Counted from the first letter of the stretch, positions 45,117-57,932 are shown. The stretch: 64,000 nucleotides of DNA from Pyropia yezoensis (GCA_009829735.1 CM020619.1:17365816-17429815), one strand, 5' to 3'. Notes: generated by a model not told the origin, from the letters alone. Made by a program: numbers and translations.

Positions 45117-48100
45117 TCACGTTGAGGGAGGGCTGTTAGGGTCTATCTCATTCCGGGCACAGTACGCCCGGACCTTCTCAGCGGGAAGGTCCTCCACATA
45201 CTCCCACGTATCATCCTTAGCTTTGTAGCCAAACCAACGCACCCTCAACATGAGGCGGTCAGTGTCTTCATCCCATCCGTGGTCGATGAACTTATCGAAT
45301 ACGTACTCCTGCGGGCCCTGTTTGGCCGCAGGCAGTGAGGGGAGGCGCCACGATTCCAACGCACGCGCCCAAGCTGGGTCGCCTGCAGGCGGTGGTGCAA
45401 CTTTGACCACGTCCTGTCCGTTCACTGTGCGGACCCCATCGTCACTTTCGATGGTGAAGCGCCGCCCATCAGTACGAAGGACCTGGTACGGTCCCTTCGT
45501 CTGGAATACCAGCTTACCCCCAGTTGGGGTGTGCGAGTGTACCAGCACCCAGTCACCCTGCTCGGGGACATGTTTAGCATTGCGCACCTTTTTGTCACAG
45601 GTACGCTTGTAGCGCTTTTGTGCTTTGTCCATCTCAGCCCTGACTTTAGGGATGAGGTTTTCAAGCCTAGCGGCGAACTCCGCCTTACTCTCAGTAGGAG
45701 TAGGCGTACTGCCACCATCCTCCCTAGTTGAGAGCGACCGCCGCACGGCAATAGACCGCACGCGACGGGGGGTCACAAAAGCGAGGGGTACTTCCCCTGT
45801 AGATGAGTGAACCTGCGAATTGTAGGCAGTAGTAAGGATAGAAATGTATTGGTCCCACGTCTTCACGTGCTCACTCACATCGTGGCGCAGCTGCTTAACA
45901 ATAGTTTTGTTGAAGCGCTCCACCTGCCCATTAGTTTGTGGGTGGTAGGGGGTGGCATAGTTTGCCTTAACCCCCAACATATCCAGCACTCCCTGAAACA
46001 GTACAGACGCAAATTGCGGTCCATTGTCCGATAGTGTACTATCTGGGATGCCATACGCGGCAACCCAGTGATCTAGGAAGGCTGACACGACCGACATGGC
46101 CGTGATCTCTGCCACAGGGATCGCTCGCGTAAGTTTCGTGAAGCGGTCACAGATGACCAGGAGGTACTGGTTTCCCTTTTCGGTCACGGGCAGTGGCCCA
46201 AGGATGTCCATCGCCAACGCGGCGAAGGGCTCCTTGGCCGGGAACAATAGCATAGCCGTAGTAGGCCGCCGTTCCATCAGACGATTCTGTGCACAACTTG
46301 TGCAGGCAGCCACCAAACTGTAGATGTCCACCACCATGGACGGCCAGTAGTACCTGGTCCTCAGGGTCTGGTACAGTTTACTAGACCCCAGGTGTCCACC
46401 CGTGGGAGCGTTGTGCTCCCTCTCAAGGATACTGTCCTTGAGGGATGCGGGAAGGACAAGTTGTTCGGTCCCCTGGAATACCCCCCTCCTTATGAGGAGG
46501 CCATCGTCTCCCAGAAAGAACCGTGTCTCTACCACTGTATCCGCTATATCCCTCTGCGACTTGCAGAAGGGATCCTCGGCCTGGGCCTTCACCACCTCGT
46601 CCAGGGACAGGGGCAAGTACTTCTTGTTCCCTGGCGCCTCGGGGTTTAACGCCTGACCCGAGCGCGTGACTACCCCCACGATGGGGATGTCCTCATCGAC
46701 TGGGTAAGTGTCCAGCCCCTCGGTAGGTACCCGAGAGAGGCCGTCGGCAAGGGCATGTTGCCTGCCAGGTCGGTATTCAATGTCAAAGTTGAAGGGTGCC
46801 AGTCGCACCCTCCACCTGTTGAGACGAGTGTTCGTACAGTCCGTCTTAAAGATGAACTGCAACGTGCGGTGTTCACAGCGGATGAGTAACCTCTCACCCT
46901 CTAGGTAGTGACGAAGAGACGTCACCGCGCACACCACTGCGAGTCCTTCCAGCTCGGTGACTCCATAGTTCTTCTCCGCCGAGTTCAGCCCCTTGCTGAA
47001 GTATCCTTCCAGCAAGTACTCCTTGTCCGGCTGCTGCTGAAGCAACACACAACCAAGTTGGTTGTAGCTAGCGTCTACATCCAAGATGTAGTGGCCTCCC
47101 AACCTGGGAATAGCCAGGATAGGGGGCTTCAGCAGAAGATCCCTAAGAGTCTCAAAGGATTCCTGCTCCACCCGACTTGGGGGAGGCAGGTTCTTCGGTA
47201 GCGTTGAGCTCACTAGCTCATTCAACGGCTTCGCCACCTTGGCGAAGCCCTTGGTGAAACGTCGGTACACGTTACGCATCCCGAGGAAGCTCCTCATCTG
47301 GGTCTGGGTCCGGGGCTACTGAGCCTTACCGATGGCCCTCAAGTTCTTCTCGTTAACACTGAGACGCCCCGGATGGACAACATGTCCCAAGTACTCCACC
47401 TCTTGAGTAAAGAGGTGGCACTTACTCGCCTTCAGTGACACACCGGCGTCAGCAAGTAGCTTGGACACCAGGCCAAGATGGCCAATGTGCTCCTCCGGAC
47501 TCCGGGAGAACACAATGATATCGTCTAGGTACACAAGACAGATCTGCCACCGTACTCCGGCCAGAATCATGTCCATAGCGCGCTGGAAAGTTGCCGGCGC
47601 GTTACACAGACCAAACGGTAGGCGCTTGCACTGGTAGGTACCACAGTGACAGGTAAAGGTAGTTTTATGCCTGTCCTCCGGGGCAATGGGAATTTGCCAG
47701 TACCCCGCGTTACAGTCCAGGGTAGAGAACACGTTTGCCTCCCCCAGTGAGACCAGACAGTTGTCCATCCTAGGTAGGGGATAACTGTCCTTCACCGTGC
47801 TCTCGTTGAGCTTACGGTAGTCGATACAAAACCGGGGGGTCCCATCAACTTTGGGGACGATAACCACCGGACTCGCCCACTCGGCGTTGCTGGCCTCGAT
47901 CACATCGAGGGCCTCCATGCGAGCAACTTGCTCCTTAACGAGGGCCCTTGAACGAGGTCCTCCCCTCTACGGTTGTTGGCGTATAGGGGGTGCACCGGGC
48001 TTCAACTCGATCCGGTGTTGGGTGGCTCTCATGAGTTCTAATTGACCATCCCACAACTTGTGATATTGGTCCAAGAGGCGTTCAACTTGAACCCTCAACC

Positions 48101-49100
48101 TGGGGGGGACACCCTCCATGTTCACGTGGGGCCGAGGAGAGGCGGCCGACTTGGCTTGGTGCTTCTCCTTTCCGGACTTCGGGTCGCTACTTGCGCCCGC
48201 GTTGAGGGTGACCGCTACTACCGGTCCCTTGTGTTGGTCGATATAGCCGAACTTGGCTCCCGACTTGAAGTACTTGGGCGTCGGGCTCAGGTTCATCACC
48301 TGGATCCTCCACGGGACTACGGCTTTGGAGTCCATCGTGCCAAGGGCAACATGCACTTGGTGCTTACGAGCAGGACGGGGGCTAGGGTGCACCAACCCGT
48401 TCCCCGTAAAATCAGTTACAACGTCAACGTGCGCCACCGAGTTGGGGGGCAACGTGACTTTACGGGCTAAACGCAGGGTAGCAGTACACCCTTTCCTCAC
48501 CGAACAAACAGGCTTCGACTGTGAGACTGTCACAGGAGCCACAGACTTTCCCTTACCAAGGATGGGGATAGTCTCCCCATTCATCAACTTGACCCAATAC
48601 TCCGGGCCACAAATCAAAGGCACTTGTGTTACAACATAAGGGGTACCCAGAAGCAGGGGTACCGATATATTCTCAACTACGCCATAGGTCACGTCGACCT
48701 CATGTGCTCCCAACCTAGTTGGTAGGGTCACGGCAAGAACAATGGGAAGTACCCCACCATTGATGTCAATCATATGGTCAGCTTTGGACCTCCAGCGTTG
48801 GAGCTTCACCTCCTTTGGTAATAGGGACTTGCGTATCAAGGAGGCTCCTGAACCGGTATCGAGTACGATACGGGTACAGCATGCACGGCCGGGGGCAAGT
48901 TGCACCCGTCCAGCCACCTGGAAGTTCTCACCCGTCAGCACCGCGAGGACCCGACGTGGGTTTACGTTCTTGGGGAGTCCTACCCGAGGTGGGCGGACTC
49001 CCTTAGGTCACCGCAGCATCCGGCACGGTTGGTTCGTCCTCCTGGCCCACTTGGCCGAGGCTGCTGTTGTGAGCTTCGGACGACCAGCCCCAACGGTCAT
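45117..49100 (-). pseudogene. pol: Element A pol: protease, RT, RNase H, integrase, chromodomain
   Basis: One continuous frame in -1 relation to gag, broken only by TAG 47967-47969 and TAG 47316-47318. Relative C has Tyr (TAT) at the first, and A' has Tyr (TAC) at the second. Domains: aspartic protease with LDTGSGASLI (about residue 80), RT with FCIDYRKLNE, PFGLCNAPATFQR and YLDDIIVFS (near 47540), RNase H with LDVDASYNQLG and KNYGVTELE, integrase zinc-binding region (GGHLGSSK, CTSCAQNR), catalytic core (MDILGPLP, LSDNGPQFAS, NGQVERFNK) and a C-terminal chromodomain with WFGYKAKDDTWEYVEDLP. An ATG at 49100-49098 overlaps the gag stop as ATGA. The final TGA (45117-45119) lies in a stem-loop (45114-45128). 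Confidence 0.93.
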
Positions 49101-51044
49101 TCGTTTCCCGCCGACTTGGCGTCCGAATCTGAGGGCGGGGAGGAAGACGACGAGTCCGAGGACGACGTGTCCGCCCCCTCCGCCGAGGGTGTGGCGACCG
49201 CAACGACCGGTCGAGACCCACCCTCGCGGCGTGAACGTACTTCGTTCGTAGCCGACTTTTTACTCGCATTCCTAACAAGTTGTTCGATGCGTTTACTCAA
49301 CTTGGGGCAATCGTATGCCCAGTGACCATCGGAGTTGCAGCTCCAACACCGATGGTCCGTTCCGGGAGGGGTCTTCGCCAACTGGGGAAGACGAAGGGAT
49401 ACCCTGGGAAGTTCCCACGGCAGCTACCACCCTCTCCTTGCCGATTCGGCGTGCCTCTCTCAACTCTCTGGCCTGGCGCGCCTCCTCCCGTTCCTTGGCC
49501 AGCTCGGCCTGACGCTCCTGGCGTTGTTCCTCCCGCAACTTGCGGTAGGCCTCACCTCTGCGGTAGGCGAGCCTGGCCAACTCGGCTAGGGTCGCCCGGG
49601 CAGTATTATGCTTCCGGGTTTCCATACAGACTGACCAGAGGAGTCCCTCCACAAACCGACTCTTCACCACAGCTTGTGGATGAAGAAACCCACAAAGATT
49701 GTTGAGCTTACGAACCCGCTCCGCAAAGGACAACTCGTCCTCAGTATCTTCCTGATGAGCTTGCGTAAACACCTCGACTTGAGAAGCCAAAGCTGCTTCA
49801 TCCACCATGGCTCTCAACAACCAGTTGACCAGCTCCAAGTAGGACGTCACCTCACCAGCGCCTCCACTTGAGGAACTGGGCATGACGGACATAAGTTCTG
49901 TCCGTAGGTCGCCCTTCGTAAACTCCTGTAGCAAGTAAAAAGCCATGCCTTCACTTATGGCATTGTCGTCACAGGCTTTTGTGAAACGACGTAGGAACTC
50001 AAAGACACGGAGGGGGGGAGTTCCGTCCCACTCCGCTTTGTGCCCAAAAGAATGAAGGGCATTCTTCTTGGCACGGCCCATGGCTCGGGCCTGGTCAGGA
50101 CCATACGCCACCGACTTGTTGTGGAGGGCGTAGGTCTCACAGTCAAAGATCCTCTGGTAGACCGGGTTGGCTACCTGGATCTTGGGCGGCACCTCACGTT
50201 GAGGGAACAGCCGCTGTGGCACTGGGGTGAGTTGACCTGCAGTGCCTGTCGTCTGCCGCGGCGAGCTTGGTGTAGCCGCCGGCGTTTCCGGGGGGAACTC
50301 CCCCGTGAAGGGCGTACGCCCCACCGAGTATGGTGTGGCTCCCTCGTTGGGAGTCACAGGTGTCGCCCCCAGTTCGGGGCGACCAGAGACAGGCGTAAGG
50401 GGGGATTCCCCCTGCGCCTGCGGGCTCGAAAGCCCCAATCCGGCTTGGACAATAAGGCCATCTGGCAAGCTCGCCACAATCTGATTCAAAATAGTATTCG
50501 TCATCGTGACCACCAGGTCCGGCAAAGTCTGCCGCAACACATTGGTCGCCTCCCGACGGACAGTTTCCGCGAGGAGTGAATTGACGACTCCAGTTGAGTC
50601 TCGGTCCGCCTCCGGGAGTCCACCTGAGGGGTAACCACGTTCCTCAGGGGTCTCAACCGGGGGCATGGGCGCGAGCCCATCGCCGACCAACGGAGGTCCG
50701 CCGTCCTCCGAAAGCCTAGTTGGCGACGGCTCCAAGCCAAAGTTGGCTCCAACCCGAGTGGAACCCGCGGGGACAGTCCTCTCACCTTGGGACGTTCCCG
50801 TTGAGTATACCACACGGTGGCCAGACTTCGGCCCACCCACATCAGAAGTGTCACCCGAGTGAACTCCCGACTGAGTCGGGATGGCCTGTTGCCCGGCCGT
50901 ACTTCCAGTCCTGCTGGCTTCAGGGACCTCCAGTCCCTCTGCGACCCCAGGTAAACCCACCTGTGTCTCACCAGTATTCAAAGGCACTGAAGTGCGTGCG
51001 TCACCCGTGTACTCCCCGGACGACGGGGGTTCCGAGCTAGCCAT
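49097..51044 (-). pseudogene. gag: Element A gag, one frameshift
   Basis: ATG 51044 (upstream open frame to 51068) to TGA 49097-49099. About 88% of the frame matches C gag: a long Pro/Gly/Ser/Thr-rich N terminus (~220 residues), a capsid-like domain (AEWDGTPPLRVFEFLRRFTK), a charged coiled-coil-like stretch (REEQRQERQAELAKEREEAR) and a zinc knuckle CWSCNSDGHWAYDC (CX2CX4HX4C). An extra base near 49370 (ttggcgaag versus ttgggaag in C) throws the knuckle and acidic Ser/Asp tail out of frame. Confidence 0.88.
49103..49109 (-). promoter_or_regulatory. -1 frameshift slippery site of element A (G_GGA_AAC)
   Basis: The minus strand reads gcG GGA AAC GAA TGA in the gag frame: a canonical slippery heptamer one codon before the stop, with pol in the -1 frame. 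The downstream stem seen in C is retained but slightly weakened (one G-U and one mismatch). Confidence 0.7.
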
Positions 51045-51124
51045 GTTGGCTGACGATCCGTATGACACGGTCCAAGTCCACCGTTCCTCTGAGACAGAGG
51101 GCCCCCTACACCCGGGTGCACGCG

Positions 51125-51141
51125 GAGGTAAAGTTTACCTC
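51125..51141 (-). other. Hairpin after the primer-binding site of element A
   Basis: GAGGTAAA, one base, TTTACCTC: a perfect 8-bp stem in the leader two bases past the primer-binding site. The same dyad occurs in C (60521-60537) with the central base changed. A packaging or dimerisation role is speculation. Confidence 0.5.
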
Positions 51142-51143
51142 TG

Positions 51144-51161
51144 TCCCCTGCTGCTCCACCA
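51144..51161 (-). promoter_or_regulatory. Primer-binding site of element A
   Basis: The minus strand TGGTGGAGCAGCAGGGGA starts two bases after the LTR end. It begins TGG, as required to pair with a tRNA 3' CCA, and is shared exactly with B and C. I cannot name the tRNA. Confidence 0.7.
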
Positions 51162-51163
51162 AA

Positions 51164-51631
51164 TGTGGCAAAAACCACTAGCACACACGCACCCAAGTTG
51201 GGGCGGTGTGCTAGGGCTGCCTCCCGTGTCGGGGGAACCGGAAGAAGTGCAAGTCGCACACACTCTGTCCCTGTTGTGGGGCAAACCCCGCACGGACAAA
51301 CAAGAGGATGGTGTGTGGTCCAACAGTTTCTTGGTCGGGACGGGGACGCAGGGCCAAGCCCCGCTGTCCCTCCCCTTATCCCCCCAGGGTCCACTCAGAA
51401 TCTCGCCACTCAGAATCTCCCACCCCAGCACCTGCCCACCGGGCCACACGAAAATTCAAGACGATAAATGCAGAAAACCCTCAAATCCAAGTTGGATTTA
51501 CTACTAAGCTAACTATCCCAAACTTAGGGAATATGGACCCAAATGCAGGGGGAGGAACGGATCAGGCTAGTGGCCTGCCGCCCCTTGCATGGCACGTGTT
51601 GCCCCCCTACCTGGGGGTCAATACTGCCACA
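51164..51631 (-). repeat. 5' LTR of element A
   Basis: 468 bp with 7-nt inverted ends TGTGGCA/TGCCACA. A few differences from the 3' LTR (for example ccactagc versus ccacaagc), so insertion is fairly recent. Confidence 0.95.
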
Positions 51632-54466
51632 ATCCCCTACCTAGGATTGACAACTGTCTGGTCTCACTGGGGGAGGCAAACGTGTTCTCTACCCTAGACT
51701 GTAAAGCGGGGTACTGGCACGTTCCCATTTCCCCCGGACGACAGGCATAAAACTACCTTTACCTTTCACTGTGGTACCTTCCAGTGCAAACGACTACCGT
51801 TTGGACTGTGCAACGCGCGGGCAACTTTCCAGCGCGCCATGGACATGATTCTGGCCGGAGTACGGTGGCAGATCTGTCTTGTGTACCTAGACGATATCAT
51901 TGTGTTCTCCCGGAGTCCGGAGGAGCACATTGGCCATCTTGGCCAGGTGTTCAAGCTACATGCCGACGCCGGGGTGTCACTGAAGGCGAGTAAGTGCCAC
52001 CTCTTTACTCAAGAGGTGGAATACTTGGGACATGTTGTCCGTCCGGGGCGCCTCAGTGTCAACGAGAGAAACTTGAGAGCCATCGGTCAGGCTCGGTACC
52101 CCCGGACGCAGACCCAGATGAGGGGCTTCCTCGGGATGTGTAACGTGTACCGACGTTTCACCAAGGGCTTCGCCAAGGTGGCGAAGCCGTTGAATGAGCT
52201 AGTGAGCTCAACGCTACCGAAGAACCTGCCTCCCCCAAGTCGGGTGGAGCAGGAATCCTTTGAGACTCTTAGGGATCTTCTGCTGAAGCCCCCTATCCTG
52301 GCTATTCCCAGGTTGGGAGGCCACTACATCTTGGATGTAGACGCTAGCTACGACCAACTTGGTTGTGTGTTGCTTCAGCAGCAGCCGGACAAGGAGTACT
52401 TGCTGGAAGGATACTTCAGCAAGGGGCTGAACTCGGCGGAGAAGAACTATGGAGTCACCGAGCTGGAAGGACTCGCAGTGGTGTGCGCGGTGACGTCTCT
52501 TCGTCACTACCTAGAAGGTGAGAAGTTACTCATCCGCTGTGACCACCGCGCGTTGCAGTTCATCGTTAAGACGGATTGCACGAACACACGCCTCAACAGG
52601 TGGAGGGTGCGACTAGCACCCTTCAACTTTGATATTGAGTACCGTCCCGGCAGGCAACATGCCCTAGCCGACGGCCTTTCTTGGGTATCTACGAGGGGCT
52701 GGAAACTAACTCAGTCGATGATGACATCCCCATCGTGGGGGTAGTCACGCGCTCGTGTCAGGCGTTGGACCCTGAGGCGCCAGGGAACAAGAAGTACTTG
52801 CCCCTGTCCCTGGACGAGGTGGTGAAGGCCCAGGCCGAGGATCCCTTCTGCAAGTCGCAGAGGGGTCCGCTAGATACGGTGGCGGAGACACGGTTCTTCA
52901 TCGGAGACGATGGCCTCCTCTTGAGGAGGGGGGGCAATTCAGGGGACTGAACAACATGTCGTTTCCGCATCCCTCAAGGACAGCATCCTTGAGAGGGAGC
53001 ATAGCACCCCCACAGGTGGACACCTGGGGTCTAGTAAACTATACCAGACCCTGAGGACCAGGTACTACTGGCCGTCCATGGTGGTGGACATCTTCAGCTG
53101 GGTGGCTGCCTGCACAAGTTGCGCGCAGAACCGTTTGATGGAACGGAGCCTACTACGGCTATGTTGCTGTTCCCGGCCAAGGGGCCCTTTGCCGCGTTGG
53201 CAATGGACATCCTTGGGCCCCTGCCATTGATCGAGGAGGGCAACCAGTACCTCCTGGTCATCTGCGATCGCTTCACGAAACTTACGCGAGCGATCCCTCT
53301 GGCAGAGATCACGGCCATGTCGGTCGTTTCAGCCTTCCTAGATCACTGGGTTGCCGCGTATGCATCCCGGACAGTACACTGCCGGACAGTGGACCGCAAT
53401 TTGCGTCCGTTCTGTTTCAGGGAGTGCTGGATATGTTGGGGGTTCAAGCAAACTATGCCACCCCCTACCACCCACAAACTAATGGGCAGGTGGAGCACTT
53501 CAAGAAAGCTTTTGGTTCGACAGCTGCGGCACAATGTGAGTGAGCACGTGAAAACGTGACACCAATACATTTCTATTCTACGACCGCATACAGTCGCAGG
53601 TTCACTCATCTACCGGGGAAGTACCCCCGCTTTTGTGACCCCCCGTCGTGTGCGGTCTATTGCCGTACGGCGGCCGCTCCAACTAGGGAGGCCATTGGCA
53701 AGTACCCTTTCCCACTGATAGTAAGGCGAGTTCGCTGCTAGGCTCGAAAAACTCATCCCTCAAGTCAGGGCTGAGATGGACAAAAAGCGCAGAAGCGCTA
53801 TAAGCGTAACCTTTGACAAGAAGGTGCGCAACGCCAAGCACGTCCCCGAGCAGGGTGACTGGGTGCTGGCTCACTCACATACCCCAACTGGGGGTAAGTT
53901 GGTGTTCCAGACGAAGGGGCCATACCGGTTCCTTCGTAGCGATGGAGACGGTTTTACCATCGAAAGTGACGATGGGGTCCCCCAGTACGCGGACAGGACG
54001 TGGTAAAACTTGCACCACCTCCTGCAGGCGACCCGGCTTGGGCGCGTGCGCTGAAATCGTGGCGCCGGCATTCGCTACCTGCGGCCAAACAGGGCCCGCA
54101 GGAGTACGTGTTCGATACGTTCATCGACCACGGGTGGGATGAGGACACTAACCGCCTCATGTTGAGGGTGCGTTGGTTCGGCTACAAGGCTAAGGATGAT
54201 ACATGGGAATACGTGGAGGACCTTCCCTGAGAAGGTCCGGGCATACAGCGCCCGAAATGATATCGACCCTAACTGCCCTCCCTCAATGTGAAGGAAGGCC
54301 AAGTGACGGTGCCAAGAGAGTGCTTCAAGTCGAAGTGGTACGCAGAGTGGCTTTTAACTACAGCCCTAACCCTCACACTCTCACAACAAAGGGTCAGCTG
54401 CCAACTAGGAACGCATGCTAGACTCCCCAACACCATGGCCGTCGCCCTCACTTGGAGGCGAGCGGC
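51632..54466 (+). pseudogene. pol: Element A': truncated pol of a relative of A, plus end of its antisense ORF
   Basis: Plus-strand pol begins in the RT and continues through YLDDIIVFS (near 51890), RNase H (LDVDASYDQLG), integrase (MDILGPLP) and chromodomain (WFGYKAKDDTWEYVEDLP) to about 54290. It is badly frameshifted after 52744. Beyond pol, from 54405 into the gap, the minus strand carries the end of the same accessory ORF as in A (GVGESSMRS then stop), so the convergent pol/antisense layout is a property of the family. Confidence 0.85.
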
Positions 54467-54966
54467 NNNNNNNNNNNNNNNNNNNNNNNNNNNNNNNNNN
54501 NNNNNNNNNNNNNNNNNNNNNNNNNNNNNNNNNNNNNNNNNNNNNNNNNNNNNNNNNNNNNNNNNNNNNNNNNNNNNNNNNNNNNNNNNNNNNNNNNNNN
54601 NNNNNNNNNNNNNNNNNNNNNNNNNNNNNNNNNNNNNNNNNNNNNNNNNNNNNNNNNNNNNNNNNNNNNNNNNNNNNNNNNNNNNNNNNNNNNNNNNNNN
54701 NNNNNNNNNNNNNNNNNNNNNNNNNNNNNNNNNNNNNNNNNNNNNNNNNNNNNNNNNNNNNNNNNNNNNNNNNNNNNNNNNNNNNNNNNNNNNNNNNNNN
54801 NNNNNNNNNNNNNNNNNNNNNNNNNNNNNNNNNNNNNNNNNNNNNNNNNNNNNNNNNNNNNNNNNNNNNNNNNNNNNNNNNNNNNNNNNNNNNNNNNNNN
54901 NNNNNNNNNNNNNNNNNNNNNNNNNNNNNNNNNNNNNNNNNNNNNNNNNNNNNNNNNNNNNNNNNN
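54467..54966. other. Assembly gap (500 N)
   Basis: A second placeholder gap of exactly 500 N, between the plus-strand element A' and the minus-strand element B. Both elements are cut by it. Confidence 1.
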
Positions 54967-57932
54967 CTGGAGGTCTCAGGTAGGGGCCCCAGGATGTCCA
55001 TGCTTAAGCTTGCAAAGGGCTCCGCCGCAGGGAAATAGGCGTAGCTTAGAAGTCTTCTTCCTCTGGGACAACCGGTTCCTTGCACAAGAAATACAAGCCT
55101 CCAGGCACTTATGGACGTCACTGGCCATGGTTTCCCAGTAATAATGTCGTCTCATGGAAGCATACATCCGATTGATACCAGGATGCCCGGCCTGGGGGAG
55201 ACGAGTGCTCCAGGCGTAGGATGTCAGTCCGTAGGCTCCGGGGTACGTAGACTTGAGTTGCCCATCGAAGGGTGACACCCGTACCAGGAGTCCGTCTGTA
55301 GACTCGGAGAAGCGACTGTTCCGGTTCAGGTCCATTTGGTGGCGAAGCTCCAAGCATTGAGGGTCCGTCAATTGTGCCTCCAGCATCCGGTGAATGGTTA
55401 CCGGTTGATGAGCGTCAGGTGTCTCGTACAGGGGAGCGTGCCAGCCACGTCCGACATTCGGGAGGATGAAGCAAGGTATTTCCTCCGGGATAGGACCGGT
55501 ATCGGCTGCAGGAGTCTCCAGCCGGGACATGGTGTCGGCGCAGTGGTGCTCCCTCCCTGCTCTGGTGCACACCTTGTACTTGAACTCCGAAAGGCGTAGG
55601 CGCCACCGGGCGACCCTTCCTTGACTGCTGTCCATGCATAGTAGCCACCTTAGACTGGCGTGGTCCGTCCGGATGAGGAACTCTTGTCCTTCAAGATATG
55701 GACGTAAAGGAAGCAAGCCCAGACGACCGCCAAGCACTCGCGCTCGGTCGTGGAATAGTTCTTCTCGGCTGGAGTCAAGACGCGACTGTAGTAGCCTATC
55801 GGGAGGAAGTGCCCATCAGGTTGTTGCTGGAGTAGTGAGCACCCCACCTGGACGCCACAGGCGTCAGTCTCCAGAACAAACTGACCCTCCCGCTTGGGTA
55901 ACGCCAGTACTGGAGTGGTGGTCAGGCGCTTCTTGAGCTCTTCGAAGGCTGTTGTCTGCTTCTCGTCGAACACCGGGAGTTGTGCTGGAAGCTTCTTGCT
56001 AGTAAGCTTGGTCAAGGGCCGGGCAATCAAAGCGTAGTCCCGTACGAACCGGCGGTAGACGTTGCACATACCCAGGAAGCTCTTGAGTTCCGTCTGGGTT
56101 TTAGGTTGCCGTGCATGCCGGAGGGCCTTGATGTTCTTCTCGTTGACTCGGAGCTCCCCCGGACTCAGCACGTGCCCCAGGTACTCCCACCTCAGTCTCA
56201 AACAGGTGGCACTTCTCGGCCTTGAGGGTAACTCCAGCCTTGGACAGGAGGGCCAGGACCTCTCGAAGGTGCTCCAGGTGTTCCGCTGGGGTCTTGGAGA
56301 AAACAATGATGTCGTCCAGGTAGACCAAACATGTTCTCCACCTTAGCCCCGACAGGATGATGTCGATGGCTCTCTGGAAGGTTGCCGGAGCATTAGTGAG
56401 ACCAAAAGGGAGACGCTTTGCACCGGAACAGTCCCATGTGGCACGTGAAGGTAGTCTTGTCCTTGTCCTCGTCAGCCAGAGGGATCTGCCAGTAACCGGC
56501 ATTACAATCCAGCGTCGAGAAGAGGGTGGCATCACCAAGAAAGTCGAGGCAATCATCCATCCGGGGTATCGGGTATACATCCTTGACTGTCATCTCGTTC
56601 AGGCGTCTGTAGTCAACGCAGAAAACGGAAGTGACCGCCAGGTTTCGGGACGACTACCACCGGGAAAGCCCACTCGCCATCAGACGGCTCGATAACATCC
56701 ATCTTGAGCATCTTGTTAACCTGCTTCTCAATCTCATCCCGGCGATGAGGTTCCAGCCCGGTATGGGTGCATGTGCACTGGTTTGGCATCTGGCTTGAGT
56801 TGAATCCGGTGTAGGGTGGCGTCCATCTTGCCCAGCTCTCCAGACCACAGGTGCCGATATTCCTGGAGAAGCTTCTCCAGTGCCTCCTTCAAGTCGGGAG
56901 GGACGTTTTCTTGGTTGACCTTCGGCATCCCGGGCGGTGCTTGTTCCGGCTTCGGAGTAGTACGGCCAGCCTGCTCTTGTTCCGGAGATACGTCTAAGGC
57001 CGTCAAGTTGGATGCCAGCTCTTGTTGCAGGTTGAAGAGGTCTTCCTTGCTCATAGCGCGGGCGGACCCCCGGTAAGGCTCTGCTGTACCAACTCGAGTG
57101 CCCTTGGCGAGGGTTATTGGCTTCCGGCTCACGTTGACGATCAGCACCGAGAACGGGGTGTGCCTCTCCACCTTCTTGTGGTGTCCGTGGGCTAGGTATA
57201 ATCGGTGTTTCGCCAGAAATTCCTTGCGTCCGTAGATCAGGCATTGACCTGCAGTCCGGGTCGTGACTTGAACCTTGGTCTCCGAGCGAGGAGGTAGGAG
57301 CACCGGTTTGATGAGGGTCAAGGTAGAGGGTGGGATGCGTTCCTTCTGGTTCTTGGCCACACGAACCTTGGTGTCCAGGTGCTCCAGCACTGGTGACACA
57401 ACCCCATGGTTGAACTGCACCTTTCCTTCTCCGGGTAGGATGCTCTTGACATGCTGCTTCTGGAAGTCCCAGCCTAGGATGAGGGGGACTGATAAGGTCT
57501 TGACTACTAGAAAGGGAAAAAGCATTGGTTCATTGTTGACATAGATGGCGACGGGAAGACGGCCAAGCGGTCGTAGGGTTTGACCTGATGCGTCTACAAT
57601 CCGGGTCTTGGTAGGCGCTCTCCAGGCATGTCGACGCCAGCCGGAGGTAACAGGTTCTCAGTGATGACGCTTGGTCCGGCTCCCGTGTCGACCACCGGCG
57701 TAACAGCTTGGGGGAGGCTATCCCCCACACGCATACGAGCATTAATCTTGAGGTTTTCCTTACGCAGGACGAGCAAGGTCCCCTTGAACAAACAGGGTGT
57801 CCAGGCGGCTACCGGTTGAGCAGGTAACTGCCGTCCTTTCTCCCGGCACGCAAGGGGAGAACAGGTAGAAGTACCCTGCCGTTGGAGATTCGGGAAGACA
57901 CTTGGGGAGAGCGCCTGCCCTACTCGTTTCCC
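54967..57932 (-). pseudogene. pol: Element B pol, broken
   Basis: Minus strand, -1 frame from the gag slip site. Protease with VVDTGAGPSVI (about 57690), RT with DDCLDFLGDATLFSTLDCNA, PFGLTNAPATFQRAIDI and YLDDIIVFSK (56310), RNase H with LETDACGVQVG and RTDHASLRW (55660), integrase zinc region with CISCARNRLSQ and core start LSMDILGPLPET, ending at the gap. Frameshifts occur near 57560, 56640, 56440, 56190, 55690 and 55040. It is a family distinct from A/C: clearly related, but diverged throughout. Confidence 0.88.

Larger units (their letters stand above)
42254..51631 (-). mobile_element. Element A: Ty3/gypsy chromovirus with an antisense accessory ORF, 9.4 kb
   Basis: Order on the minus strand: 5' LTR (51631-51164), 2-nt spacer, primer-binding site, hairpin, gag, -1 slip site, pol with chromodomain, an antisense ORF, polypurine tract, 3' LTR (42722-42254). 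Gag has one frameshift, pol two TAG codons and the accessory ORF one TAG, so it is a lightly decayed copy. The outer flanks differ (a chromovirus integrase fragment on the left, an A-like RT on the right) and show no target duplication, implying rearrangement or recombination with a neighbour. Confidence 0.9.

Noticed and set aside
57880-57925. Stimulatory hairpin downstream of the element B slip site
   Set aside because: Only weak short pairings could be found by eye; a folding program is needed before claiming one.
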